From positions 186,001 to 250,000 of the forward strand of contig JASKOT010000024.1 of the NCBI GenBank assembly GCA_032158125.1: DNA of 64,000 bases, given 5' to 3'. Of this stretch, positions 1 to 11,569 are shown one piece after another (position 1 is the first letter of the stretch; each line of letters begins with the position of its first letter). Made by a program: the position numbers and the translations under genes. Below the pieces are notes generated by a model. That model was not told the origin of the DNA. It was given only the letters and a program-made list of their open reading frames with translations, and did no database searches. The stretch comes from Papiliotrema nemorosa. Lineage: Eukaryota > Basidiomycota > Tremellomycetes > Tremellales > Rhynchogastremaceae.

Positions 1-75
1 TATTGTATGCATCTTATAGTATATCATAATCTGACAAGGGATGACACCAGACAGGGCATGGCCGCCCAGATGACT

Positions 76-1483
76 TTACGGGAAAGGCTTATCGTCAAAG
101 ACCATCTCTTCCCTCTTCACATAATCCGTCCGAACACCCAACGTCCTCGACACATCCATCCCGAGCAATCTCATCCGTCCAATCTCTACACGTTCTTTCT
201 CAATCTGCCTCAACTCTTCCACTTCTTCCCTAGATAGCTTTCTCTCTTTCTGCTTCTCTGCCTGAACACGTCAGCTGAGTTTGCCTGGAAGAATGAGCAG
301 TCAGGGCTGACCTTGACTCGAGATGTGTGAGCTTTGAGATCGGCCGTGGCGTCGTATGAGCCTAGATCGAGAGGGAGAGTCTGGCCAGTACGGATCAGCT
401 CCGTCTTGATCTTGTACGCCTCAATGTCGTAGAACTGGAGGTTAGCGGACCTTCATCTCCACAAGTACCTTTTCATGTGGGAAAGAAGCTATCGTCAGCT
501 CTAACCTTTTCGTGAAATGCTCACCAGTATTAAAGTCTTCTATGAACACCATGGTTTCTTTCCGAAGTCGATCCTTGGACAGAGTCTCCGGGTTGAGTCT
601 TCTTTCTTCAATCAACCAAGTTCGCAGTTCCTGCTAATCAGCAAAGACGCGCCCTACGGTACGGGCATCTGGAGCTTACCGTTTGTTTGCTTGTTACACT
701 GTGATGATCAGCTTGAATTCGCAACGTGCGGCACTCACTTTGCTTCATTGATCACGCCGTACTTGCCCCATGTGCTGGTAGAAGCGATCGTCTTGGTCTA
801 CACCTTAGCTACAGATCCAATATGCCGCAACGCAAAGCGTACCTTCATGTTCTTATCCTTCCTCCGCTCTTTCTCTTTCCTCCTTCTCCTTGGCCTATGA
901 TGCTCCGGTTCATTCGATGATCCACTTGAAAGGCTGCTATCTGAGGAATGTGATCGCTTGCGCCGCCTTGGATGATGTTTTGACCTCTCGCGAGATCTAT
1001 CTCGTGACCTGTCCCTCGACCGACGTCGCGACCGACGGGAATCGCTGTCTCTCCTGTGATGTCGATTATCGCGAGGCTCCTTCCGATATCTATCACGGTG
1101 CGTATCAGAAGGATCGTCTTGGCTCGGACGCCTATCTCGCGATTCGCGGTCGTCTCCTTGCCCTCGAGTGTGAGACCCTCGCCTGTGGTCATGCAGCATG
1201 GATGACGCTTCCTCCTGGCGCATACGCTCAGTGGTCCTGCGAGAATAGTGCTCGTCGTCCGATGATCTTGACCGATTTCTTTGCTTCTTAACGGCTCTGT
1301 TGTGTAAAGCGAGCAGACTCAGCATCTCCATTTGCCCGGGGTAATCATTATAGCAAGAGCTCACCTCCGGACTCCATCATCTCGAGCTTCGTCTCGTCGA
1401 GAAGGTGACCTGCATCTTCGGCTCGGCCCGGGGTCATCAAAATCACTTCGCCTCATCACTGGCGTTCTGTCGTTCCCCGACAT
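76..1483 (-). CDS. RS-rich nuclear protein with a conserved WGKYG C-terminal module, splicing-associated by composition
   Basis: The first exon starts at an ATG at 1483 and ends at a GTGAGC donor near 1364; its frame continues into a long Arg/Ser/Asp-rich exon (about 150 residues of RS, RD and RRR tracts, with nuclear-localisation-like clusters). Small exons follow, one of about 19 nt and one of about 20 nt, encoding a compact region with WGKYGVINEA, then ELRTWLIEERRLNPETL, then FIEDFNTASFPHEKFYDIEAY, then a charged helical end with the stop at 76-78. I remember the WGKYG / W-L-E / FPHEKFYD pattern from conserved eukaryotic RS-type proteins but cannot name the family. An RS domain usually means nuclear and pre-mRNA processing; that role is inferred. 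About 330 residues, seven or eight exons. The gene shares a 0.57 kb divergent promoter with the RhoGAP gene. Confidence 0.75.
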
Positions 1484-2050
1484 GTTGACTGCTTCACGCG
1501 TAGCCGTCTAGAAGACTGAAAGGTGCCGAGTTCCGGATCTCTGCTTGGAGTCACGTGACTTGGCCGAGTGACTTAGGGGTTAACATGAAACGGCGATCAT
1601 GTCCTTATTCGAACTTGCTGGAGGTCTTTTGGCAAGGAAGAGAGGATGCATGGATGATGCTTTGCGCGTCTGGTATGCCGCACTGGAAGTGTAGAGCTGT
1701 GAGCAAGTGAGCTTTGACGATGTCGTGGAATCGTTGACGACAGGACACAGCCTGGTCCGAGATGAAACACCTCTCCACTCCTGTCGCAGGACTAGGTCCT
1801 TTCATATTCTTGCGAGTCGACGCTCATGGAGGGAGTTCAACGGTCACTTAGACTACTGGAATCTCCCTCCCCTCTCTGAGCAGCATCACACAGGACACGT
1901 CTCGAGTGTAGATGCCCTAGTCACCGCTTGGTCGCGCTCAAGCTGGATCAACCAGACGCTTCGACCACCCATCAACCAGCCTTCTCCTCAACTTTCAGGA
2001 TCACATCCTTCCCTTCAAACCTTGCATTCTAACCAAACTAGTTCGCAACA
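1484..2050. promoter_or_regulatory. Divergent intergenic region between the RS-rich gene and the RhoGAP gene
   Basis: This 567 bp gap separates two start codons pointing away from each other, so it must hold both promoters and both 5' leaders. The last 100 bases before the RhoGAP ATG are rich in C, T and A, as is common in fungal leaders. Open frames here (for example 1707-2204 on +) overlap the RhoGAP start in another frame and resemble no protein. I see no clear TATA box or other named site. Confidence 0.5.
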
Positions 2051-5000
2051 ATGTCGACCATCACTTCCAGCCTGCCCCTTCACTCTATCGCCTCTTCGGA
2101 ACGCACCATTACCCCTCTTCCCTTTCACTCGACCGCAAATCAACATTCAACAAGTTCATCAAGCAATCACTCGGAAACGCTTCCACCCGAGTACAACACG
2201 ATAACTCAAAGACCTCGACAGGATACTACCAGCCTACCGCAGGTCAATCCCGAAGCGCAAGCAACGCGAAATCGAGAGAAACAAGCTCTACGAGACGCCT
2301 GGGCGCAACAAGATCTTCCACGCGTCGTGGCCTTTCCAAACACCCCACCCGTCCCTTCGAGCGTGTACTATTCCAGCTCCCCTTCTTCGACAACAGTGCC
2401 AGACATTCCGAACGGGCCTACTGGATCCCATTCGAGCGTTGGTCAGGCAACTGCCCGAGGAGTTTTGCCTGACGGGATGGACGTTCAGGAAGCCCTGGCG
2501 AAATGTGAAGATCCGACTTTGGGTTGGAGTATGCAATTTTGGGTCACTATCGCTGATCCCGTCGTAAGAGTTTGTATCCGCAGAGGACAACCTTGAGAGA
2601 TGTCGCTTGGGGAGGGCGCAACTGACTTGCAGACTCAACATGTCTTTTTCGCTTGTCCGGCAAGCGGTGAGTAAATTTCACCTTGACTACTCTTGCAAGC
2701 ACCTTGACTGTGTAGGTCAATGCAGCTGGGATCCTCCTGTCGGCGCGTTTGTCGTCCCTCGTTCACCCGATGGAGAATGGTTCGAGTTTGCCGATCTGAC
2801 ACGCGGTGGCAGAAGCTACTACTTCAGTGAGTCTTGCCAGGGGCGGGTCTAAATTTTCACTGAGAAAAGACACAATGTCAGGCAAGACTCAATGGACCAG
2901 ACCTACCGGAGGAGCTTTCATCATACCCCTTGGTCTCATTCAAGTGCGTCTGCAATACGAATCCAAGCTGAGATGTAGAAAAACTCTCTGGGTCCTCGGG
3001 CCCATCAACGATCAGCGACTAGCAATCCTTCTCACCTCTCTCCTCATGCACCCTCACCAGACTCTCACGAAGCGACTGTATCGCCTGGACCAAGCACTCC
3101 GAGGTCGAGGGGCCCACGACCGCCTCCTTCACCGCGTACAACACCAGGAGGATCGGGCTCTCATCATTCTGACCGCCAAACTTCTTCTCCACCGCTCCTG
3201 ACTCCTACAATGACATTTCCCGAAGCGGAGCCGACAGGTCACACTCCACCTCTAGCGTTCAGCGCGATCATGGAGCAGCAATCATCGTCCGACATGTCAA
3301 ACACGTCTAATAAATTGCCTAGAACCCCGTTGAGTGTGGTGGAGGAACGCTCAGATCACGACACAGATCTCAGTGATCAGTCTAGTCCCAGACTTTTGGG
3401 TGGGGGCTGGTGGGATAGAAGACGGAACAAGATTAGCATCGTCACCAGTCCCAAGAAACTCGCCAAGATGAGAGCTACCCCAGAAACAGTGGCTGAAGAG
3501 GGTCAAGGTAGGTCACGACTTGTCTTTCGATCGGGTGCCAAGTTGAGTTCACCCTCAGGAGGAATGTCGCCATTGACCCCGCCGTCGAGCATGCCTGACC
3601 GTGTTCACGAAAGCGGGACCGTCACGGCCCCAGTGTTACCCGTGACAGAACCTACATCACCCATCTTTGTCGAGAACACTGTCCGGACAAAACGCATGAG
3701 CACCGGTCTGCACCCTTTGTTGCCCACTTCAATCAGCTCGGAGATCCAAAACTTCCGAGCGGAGGACTTTGCTTCGAGGTACTTTGCGACCAAACGATCA
3801 GGAATGTTGCGATCTCGAGTTCCCCTAGCGCGAATCATGGAATGGCAGAAACAACCCATCTCCTCTCCATTGTTGGTCTTGTCGAAAAGTCTAGCCAAAG
3901 ACGCCCTGACTACCTTCAAGGTTATCCAGCACGTCATGGGAGAACGAGATCGACCGGTGGAGAATGCTAGACCCACCAGCAGCTCAACTTTCGACTCCAA
4001 GATGGCTAGGCGCGGTGAACCAGGGAGAATGTCAGAAGAGAAAGTGGTCACTCTGGAGGAGATCAGATGGGCCATTCAGCTGGCGGTTTCGAACGTGGAG
4101 ATGCGGGATGAAGTGTACAGTCAGCTCATCAAGCAGTTGACAAGCAACCCCGAGACGTTAGTGCCACCCTGATACACTGCATGAAGACGGGCTGATGCAG
4201 CAGTGAAGCCACGGTTTTGGGGTATCAGCTCTTCTGCGTTCTCGTCCACGCCTTCCCGCCCAGCAAACACTTTGAAGTCTTTGTCAAGGCATTCCTGCAG
4301 AAAGAGGGTATCCAGGGTACAGATGGGATCAGTGTCATGGCCAGATGTGAGCTCTCCTAGGGTCTTAAGTGCAGAGCTCATTCGCAGATTGTTTGACTGG
4401 ACTCGACGCTATTTCTGAGAAGGGGATGCGAAGCAAAGTGCTCACTCTGGGCGAAATCGAACACGCCTCTGTGAGTTGTTGTGGTCGTGTTGATTTGATG
4501 TTCACCATCAGGACGCGGCATTCCATCCTTCTGTTTACGGCGAGTCGCTCGCCCGAGTCATGGACCTACAAGCGAGATCGTACCCCTCTCTCAAGGTCCC
4601 GGTCATCTTGCCTTTCTTGGCCGATGGAATCTTAGCTCTGGGCGGTCTCAAGGCGGAAGGCATCTTCCGGGTGCCGGGGGATGGTGACGCTGTTTCGGAG
4701 CTCAAGTCGAGGATGGACAGAGGACATTATCAGCTTGTCAGCTGCTCTGTCTGTTATGGGGACTTTGCTGACGATGCAGGCCGGCATTGATGATCCACAT
4801 GTAGCCGCCTCTCTGTTCAAATTATGGCTCCGAGAGCTTGAAGAGCCCGTGATCCCCACCAGACTCTACAATGCCGCTCTGACAGCTTCAAAGTCAACAG
4901 CAGAGACCCTCCATTTCATCTCGAGATTGCCGACTCTCCATCGCCGTGTACTTCTGTTCGTCATTAGTTTTGCACAGTTGTTCTTGGCGGACAACGTTGT

Positions 5001-5243
5001 GGAAATGACCAAGATGAATGCTCAGAATCTCGGTATGAATACCTGGGACGAGTAATGATCCTAGCTGACATTGCAGCACTGGTGCTTGCGCCAAACATCT
5101 TACGAACAACTTCGGAACATCTCGTTACGGTATACACCAATACCAGCTTTGAGAGCAAGTTCATCTTGCAACTCCTGGAGCACCTCCACCCGGCAGATGT
5201 GGATCCAGAGTATGTGCCTGTGCATGGTCAAGCGATCAACTAG
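2051..5243 (+). CDS. WW-MyTH4-RhoGAP protein (ARHGAP39/Vilse-like Rho GTPase-activating protein)
   Basis: Predicted GTPase-activating protein that switches off Rho/Rac/Cdc42-type GTPases. Reading through about eight short introns gives some 920 residues. A Ser/Pro-rich start is followed by two WW-like domains (GWSMQFWV...CSWDPP and EWFEFADL...TQWTRP), a long disordered linker, a MyTH4 domain (LLVLSKSLAKDALTTFKVIQ ... AVSNVEMRDEVYSQLIKQL ... LGYQLFCVLV) and a C-terminal RhoGAP domain with the arginine finger in GIFRVPG and the later FKLWLRELEEPVIP and MTKMNAQNLALVLAPN blocks. This domain order is that of animal ARHGAP39. MyTH4 usually binds microtubules or other tails, so a link between microtubules and Rho signalling is inferred. 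The ATG has a good context (caacaATGtc). The gene converges on the condensin gene with 142 bp between stops. Confidence 0.9.
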
Positions 5244-5385
5244 GACCGAGCGGAGTTGTCAAAGATTTGGGGTATAGGTATATATTGTACAGATCTTGCA
5301 TACATGTACACCATAGCTAAGAGTTCCACCACTAACCCAAGTCCACACCGAATGTCCATGAGATTGGGACCACACTGTCTGTCCC

Positions 5386-8300
5386 TTACTCATCCAGTAG
5401 ACTCTCAACATCGTCATCCTCCTCCTCATCCTCCTCTTCTAGCGTCTGCATCCTCCCCGTCGTCTTTTTGCCCTTCTTTGGCGTCTCGTCATCATCCTCT
5501 TCATCCTCGGAGATGATATCCGTCGCTTCGCTAGGTGCTTCACTCGCTTGTCTACTACCTTTGCGTCGTCGAGTGGATCCCACCTCGCTCGCACCGTCTG
5601 CATCTCTCTCCTCGCTGAATGTCAGTCTCGCTCTTGGCCTTCCGAGTCTAAAGAATGAAAGAGGAGAGAAGACTCACACATCATCTATGAATCCATAGAG
5701 ATCCCTAACTTCTGCACGTTCTTCGCTCCTCCATGTATCCTCGTTGAAACCCTCGAGTTCGGCAGGGTATCGCTTGAGTATCGCCGCGTCAAACTTGTTC
5801 AGAGCATTCTTACTCGCCGTATCTGCCAAAGGGCATTTCTGCCATCAGATCACACACAGGTCGCACGAAAAGGCGCTCACACTGCGTATACTCGTCAAGA
5901 GAAGCGCCATAGATTTGACTTTCCAGTCTTCCACTTCTTCGCTTTCAGGCAAATTGAGTTTGCTCAAGAACGAAACCAAGGCTTTTCGTATATCCCCTAT
6001 ATGGTCAGATTTGCCTGTACGATATGCAACCGGCGGATCTCACTGGATGATTCGACGAGAATCGTCTTGAGGATCTCTATACCTAAATCGAGGTGTACCA
6101 GCATATCCGAATTCACACCTTCTCGCTCACTACGGGTCAGTGTGGCTCAATGACGTCCAATGTCTGACACTCACACGACTTTTTGGGGATCAAGCCAGTC
6201 AACCATCATGAGGCCCATCTGAGCCAGAGGTGGCATTTCGACGTCGCCCTCTTCCTCGTCAATCAGCTGAGCTAGCATCTCAAACGTTTCCGAAAAGATC
6301 TGCAATGAGCTTTCAATTTATTGGCGCATGTGCCGACTCACGTTGAGCATGTGCCGTTGGTTCTCGGGTGAAGAGTAACAATACACCGGCAAGAAATACG
6401 TCAGACATTGCCTGAGTGACTGATTATCGCTCGTCTCGGGTGAGAAGTATAGCAACACCAAAGATTGCAAGACCTATCCAGATCAGTCTCAGTATGACAC
6501 ATGATTCGCTCGACTGACACTCTCGTCAGAAATCATTCCCGCCAGCATGAGCTTTGCGGTCCCTTCGCAAGCCATGGCTTGAACAGCAGAATCGTCTTGG
6601 GACAAAGTATGCCTAACGAGCTCGACGACTTTGTCCACCTAGGTGTGAGTGCGCTCCAGAGCATTTCCAGCATCATTGACTTACCGGCATGGTCTTGGAA
6701 ACTAGAGTAGTGATGTCTTGCACCATTAGGAGGTCAAACACAATTTGTACGACCTTGACTTTGAGCTCATCATCCGCAGCTGTCAGTTGCTGGATGAAAA
6801 GGCCAAACGAGTTTGCCGCCATTTTCTGCCCGTCAGCTGAAACGCACTCGAAAGAGTGGGGTGACTCACCTCGTCAATCATGCAACACAATCCCAAGCAG
6901 ACGAGACCTTGATCCCGCAAAGCTGGCTCATCTTTGTTTCGCACCGCAGGAATAATGAGATCAGGCAAAAGACCATGGAATACCGAGTTGTCCTGTAAGG
7001 GCTGAAACACTCATCAGCTCCTCCCTCGACGGTACACTAAAATGTGTACTGACCGAATTGACCCGCTCGAGAAGGCTGATACAGATGAAGAGGCAACGCA
7101 GATCGATCAAAGCCATTTTCATGGCCGCTTCGGGATCGTCACCACCTTTCTTTGGGCTAACATTCCGCCTCGAGGGTGCAGGGGTGCCCAAGACGGATGC
7201 TTGACTGCTCATGGGCTGTGTGTTCAGCGATAATCCATGTCAAAATTGACAAGCTCACATCTTCGTCACCGTCTCCCTCTCGCAATTCTGTGATAACATC
7301 CACGACAACTCGGATCAAGTCTCGTTCTCCATCCGAAATTTTCGTCAAAACGTCCAGGCAGAGGGCTATCAACGCCTCGGGCAGATTCGACTGCGAAATC
7401 ATCTCCCCTCACTTGTCAGCTTCGCTACGGACAAATCGGTTCGTTCTAGCTTACTAGTCAGTTGAAACATCTTTCTTCGACCCGTCTCATCCGCGTAATC
7501 CAGGTGCACGGCCAATTTGAGCAGCTCGCCAACGATGAAAGCTCGTTCGTCGACGTCGCCTGCTTCTTCTTCACTCGCCGCCCCAACGAGCTTGTTATAC
7601 TCGTCTTGTGTGCGGAAGGCAAGGGCAGTGACGACAGGCATAGACTCTTCGAATCGCGTATCATCCTTGTGCGTCAGCATGTACACAATTCTAGCTTGTT
7701 CAGGCTCACGTTGGCTGATCTAAGGTGTTCTCCATAGACTCGAGCCAAGAACGCCTTCTCGGGGGTAAGATCTGCCCAAAAGGCTTCTGTCTTGTCAGCT
7801 TCACCTCGAGCTTCGAACATCGACTGACCGTCAAGTTCGACTAGGTCTAGTACTTCCGGACGCGACACAAAGACGGAGAGCAAAGCTTCCTCGGCTACTT
7901 CGCTCGTGATCACGTCAAATCTCGACAGAAACTGACTAGTCAGCCCTATGACCCAATATGACGGTCATCACTTACCTGTAGCAAGTCGCCCTCGGCTTGA
8001 TCCACCCAGCCACCCAGCATTCCCGCTGCTGCTTTCCTTACGCTACCTTCTCTGTCTCCGAGCCCATTCCTCACCACCTGTTCCCTCTGCGCTATACTCA
8101 GTACCCTCGCATCGGGCAAGGCGGAAGTGGACAGCGATCCATGGTATACTGTGCGCCTCAGAATTGGATCCGTATCTCGTGTCCTGGCCAGAATATGCGG
8201 AAGGGTAGCAGTCGACAGAGGAAGATTGTATAGCGCCGCTCGTCGTACCTCGCTGAGAATGAGCTTTTCTCCATGAAACAGAAGGGTGGAATAGCTCACG

Positions 8301-9074
8301 CAGCGGGATCATATCTGAGCATGTCGAGCAATACCTCGCTCAACGACTCTTCGCCTTCATCCAGATCTTCCTCATCCTCTCCAGATTGTAATTTGGCTAA
8401 TCCCAAAGCGGCTTGAACCCGGACAGCCGTTTCTTTATCCCTCGATCGGTCCAGTAGCGATCCTCGAAGCACGACGTACATGTCATCGCTGCTGGTCAGT
8501 CATGCATCTGAGGAGTTGGTGAAGTACCCACTCGATTTCCCCGAGACCATTGATGAGAGATACAAGGATCAACGTGACTCTAAATCTGACATTCTTGTCT
8601 TTGGCTTCCATTCCTGTCAATAAATGTTTCAACAGCTTTGCCGTGAACCTTGTCGACGTCGAGTCCTCCTCGCCTTCTTTTGCATCTATCATCAGTATCA
8701 GTATCAGGCCTCATATTTGCCTAGGTTGGACATTTGCCGACTTTGGACTCACCTTGTTCGGTAGTATACGCCACATAACTAGCTATAAACTTAACCACTC
8801 TATCCGCGACCGTAACACCCTTCTTGATGGGTAACAATCGATTGACCATATCGGTAAACAACGTGTTGAACGCCTTTTCACCGACCAGCTTTATACCCTT
8901 GGGAGTACGTTCGGTGATTGTAGCGCATGTCTCTTGAATCTTGCGTAGAGCGACAATATTTTTCCGGTGAGTCGCAGTGGAATGTTGGGCTTGTTCGAAG
9001 ATTGGCGGTAGGGCAGTGGGCAGCGTATCGGTGAGATACGATGCGGTAGCCGATCTAGGTCTAGCATTTACCAT
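5386..9074 (-). CDS. CND3: Condensin complex HEAT-repeat subunit Cnd3/Ycg1 (CAP-G)
   Basis: Non-SMC subunit of condensin, which compacts mitotic chromosomes; CAP-G binds DNA together with the kleisin. The start (MVNARPRSATASYL) is at 9074. About fourteen short introns must be removed. Conserved stretches include KLLKHLLTGMEAKDKNVRFR, ETAVRVQAALGLAKLQ, DPAAEVRRAALYNLPL, KDEPALRDQGLVCLGLCCMI, MACEGTAKLMLAGMI and the CAP-G-type LRQCLTYFLPVYCYSSPENQ. The protein ends in an acidic tail (EEEDEEEDDDVESLLDE) after a basic RRRKGSRQ patch. Length is about 1000 residues, normal for the family. It is head-to-head with NUF2, 230 bp between starts. Identity rests on the HEAT pattern and the C-terminal CAP-G block and is quite secure. 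Confidence 0.92.
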
Positions 9075-9304
9075 CTTGCTGGACAGGACCGATAGATACA
9101 GGTGAGATGGCCCAGCAGAATATCGAATGGATGGTTGTTGACAGAGTGTCGAAACGCGTCCATAGAGTCGATCCAAATATCTTACGTAAGTTGATTTCTT
9201 CCTCTGCGCGTTGTGTAAACAAGCTGAAAGACGAGATGATTCAACTCTCACCGTCTGCGTTATACACCTCATCTCACTCTGTATTGGGACATTCTTCGCA
9301 CAAG
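9075..9304. promoter_or_regulatory. Short divergent promoter shared by CND3 and NUF2
   Basis: Only 230 bp lie between the start codons of two mitotic genes transcribed in opposite directions. An upstream ATG at 9107 is in frame with NUF2, but the residues it would add do not look like a Nuf2 N-terminus, so the region is taken as promoter and leader. Confidence 0.55.
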
Positions 9305-11048
9305 ATGGCACAAAGAGCAAGACAGGCGACTCAACAGGTCGCGACGGGGGGTTATCCACTGATGACCGTCCCTCAAATCGGCGAAATCTTCCACGCTCTA
9401 AGCATTCCTGTCGATACGGCAGATCTAAACAAGCCAACGGCTCAAACGGCCATCACTGTGTATACGAATCTGCTAGACGTCTTGGTGGGTGCTCATCCTG
9501 AGCTTGTGGACAATCCGAGGACCGCATTGTTGGGTATGATGGAGTACAAGGTAAGCTCAATTACTTTTCGTCCTGTGTTGGCTGATGGTACAGGACCTTT
9601 ACTCGGACGCATTGCAATTTACAATCTTCTACAAACATTGGTGAGCTATGAATCTTACTATGTACAGAAGCCAGAGCTGACTTGACAGCAAGAACCTGGC
9701 GGATATCTGCGGTGTGACAAGCTTTGGCATGTCAGACTTGACACGACCTGATCCGGCGAGGTTTCGGTCGCAAATGAGTGGCATCATGAATTTCGCAAAG
9801 TTCCGAGATGAACGATCCCAGCTTCGTGAGGCTCATTTGGACCGTATTTCCCGGCAAAAGGAGGAGTAAGCATAGTCTCGTCGGGATGAGCTCGTGGAGC
9901 TGATAAATAGCGTGATGAAAATGAGGAGGGAACTTGACCGCATCGAGACCTCCATAGAGGAGATCAAGTGAGATACTAGCCTTGTCAAAGTGGTCTTTAC
10001 TGACAGACAGGGCAAAGAATATCCAGGATAAACCCTTGATCGAGGAACACAAGGCCAGGAACGAGGGCGTCCGAAATGAGCTCCTTGCACTCCGGATACA
10101 ACAGCAAAATCTGTCTCGAGAGGTGGACGACCTGAAAGCGGAGCGACAGGCAGTGATGGAACAAACTGTAAGTCCCGTCACTTTCATCTGTTGCTGGCTG
10201 GGGGCTGATCATACAGGCGAGTAAAGGACAAGAAGCGACATCGTTACAATCGGCAATATCGTCTGCCAAATCTCGGCTGGTACAATCTCCCGATCGAATC
10301 AAGAAGCATATATCGGAAATGACACATATGGTCGCCACTGAGAGAAGTACTCTGTTGAGCCATCAACGTAAAGCCCGAGAATACAGTCAGAGGCTTGAAG
10401 CTATCGGTCGTTTGGAGGTGGATCTCAAGAGCTTGATAGACCTCGAAAAGGGCATAGATGTGAAGCGGATCAAGGTGGAAGAGGCGAGAAGGAGCGTGGT
10501 AGCCACACGATCCAGGATGGACCATCAAGAGTCGGAATCCAAGGGCATGATTGCCAAGCTGGGTGTAAGTGGCATGGAAATCAGTCCAGCAATGGACACC
10601 GTTGTGAGATCAGGCTGATTGAATAGCAACTCGACATGCAGATCAAAAATGCGGATGACAAGTATGCCCGACTGGCTAAAAACAAGATGGACATGGTAGA
10701 GTCCGCTCGTGTCAGACGAGCAGAGCTAGAGTCCGAGTCAGCTGCGCCCCACCCCAATATTTGACAACAGCTGACGAGACAGATTCCTCAATCAAAAGAA
10801 AGAGCGAAGAGGATGGGCAAAAGAAAGAGAGAGGATCATGGCGGAGAAAAAGGCCGTAGAGGAGGAAATGGAAGAGTTTGTCAAGTTGCACGAGGGAGAA
10901 ATCAATGCGCTCCTGATAGAATACTGGACGATGAGGAAGCAAGCAGGTGAGTTGGCAAGAGTGGACAAGGCGAGATCGGTCACTGATGATTGCAGAGGAT
11001 TACATGAACACTGTGACGGTCAAGTTGGGATTGGAGATCAAAGTATAG
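9305..11048 (+). CDS. NUF2: Kinetochore protein Nuf2 (Ndc80 complex)
   Basis: Nuf2 pairs with Ndc80 and attaches kinetochores to spindle microtubules. From the ATG at 9305, MAQRARQ leads into the calponin-homology region typical of Nuf2: [20 protein letters not shown], then [20 protein letters not shown]. The rest is coiled coil ([54 protein letters not shown]) ending [16 protein letters not shown]. Eight introns give about 450 residues, the usual Nuf2 size. The TAA and TAG codons seen in frame near 9867-9875 lie inside a 45 nt intron (9866-9910, GTAAGC...AATAG) and do not break the gene. The CND3 gene starts 230 bp upstream on the other strand. Confidence 0.93.
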
Positions 11049-11569
11049 TCTTGGATTCTGTGCGATTACACCCTTTTGTAACGATGTGCTGGATGTATAA
11101 CATGTCGGTCATATTGCGCCCTGGTCAAACCCTGCACATATAAAGAATCTGCTTGATTCGCAATTATGGCATGTAAGAAAGAACTGTGGCGATATGTGCA
11201 TGAGTTACACTATTTTAAGTCGTATTGTCCGCCTTCTTCTGTATGCTTCTACTTCCTTCTATCTATATACAATGTTGGTGGGATAACCCAAGTCCGTATG
11301 ATAATATCAACATGATGTAAAATTGCAGAACGTAATGTAGATTGTCCTCCTGGTTCGTTTCGAGGATGAAAAGCCCAAAGTCTATATGGTAATGTCCGGT
11401 AGAGGAGAGCTCCGAATGAGTGTGATGCCATCATGGCTATGTACAACGATGTGATGCGGCGGAGAGGGCGGAATATAGTCGGGTGAGGTGAGTGTATATG
11501 CGAGAAAAGTCGTAGGAAGAGTCCGTAAAAGGATATTGTCCTATGGAAGAGTTGAATTTCATCGTTATT
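11049..11569. other. Intergenic, convergent 3' ends
   Basis: The NUF2 stop and the stop of the next minus-strand gene face each other across 521 bp. The sequence is comparatively AT-rich and fits two 3' untranslated regions. No gene or repeat is visible. Confidence 0.4.

Noticed and set aside
1707..2204. 165-residue open frame before the RhoGAP gene
   Set aside because: It overlaps the RhoGAP first exon in another frame and lacks any recognisable pattern; the RhoGAP frame continues through spliced WW domains.
9866..9910. In-frame TAA and TAG in the NUF2 frame, suggesting a broken gene
   Set aside because: They lie in a 45 nt intron with a GTAAGC donor and a CTGAT branch close to AATAG; its length is a multiple of three, so the frame looked continuous on both sides.
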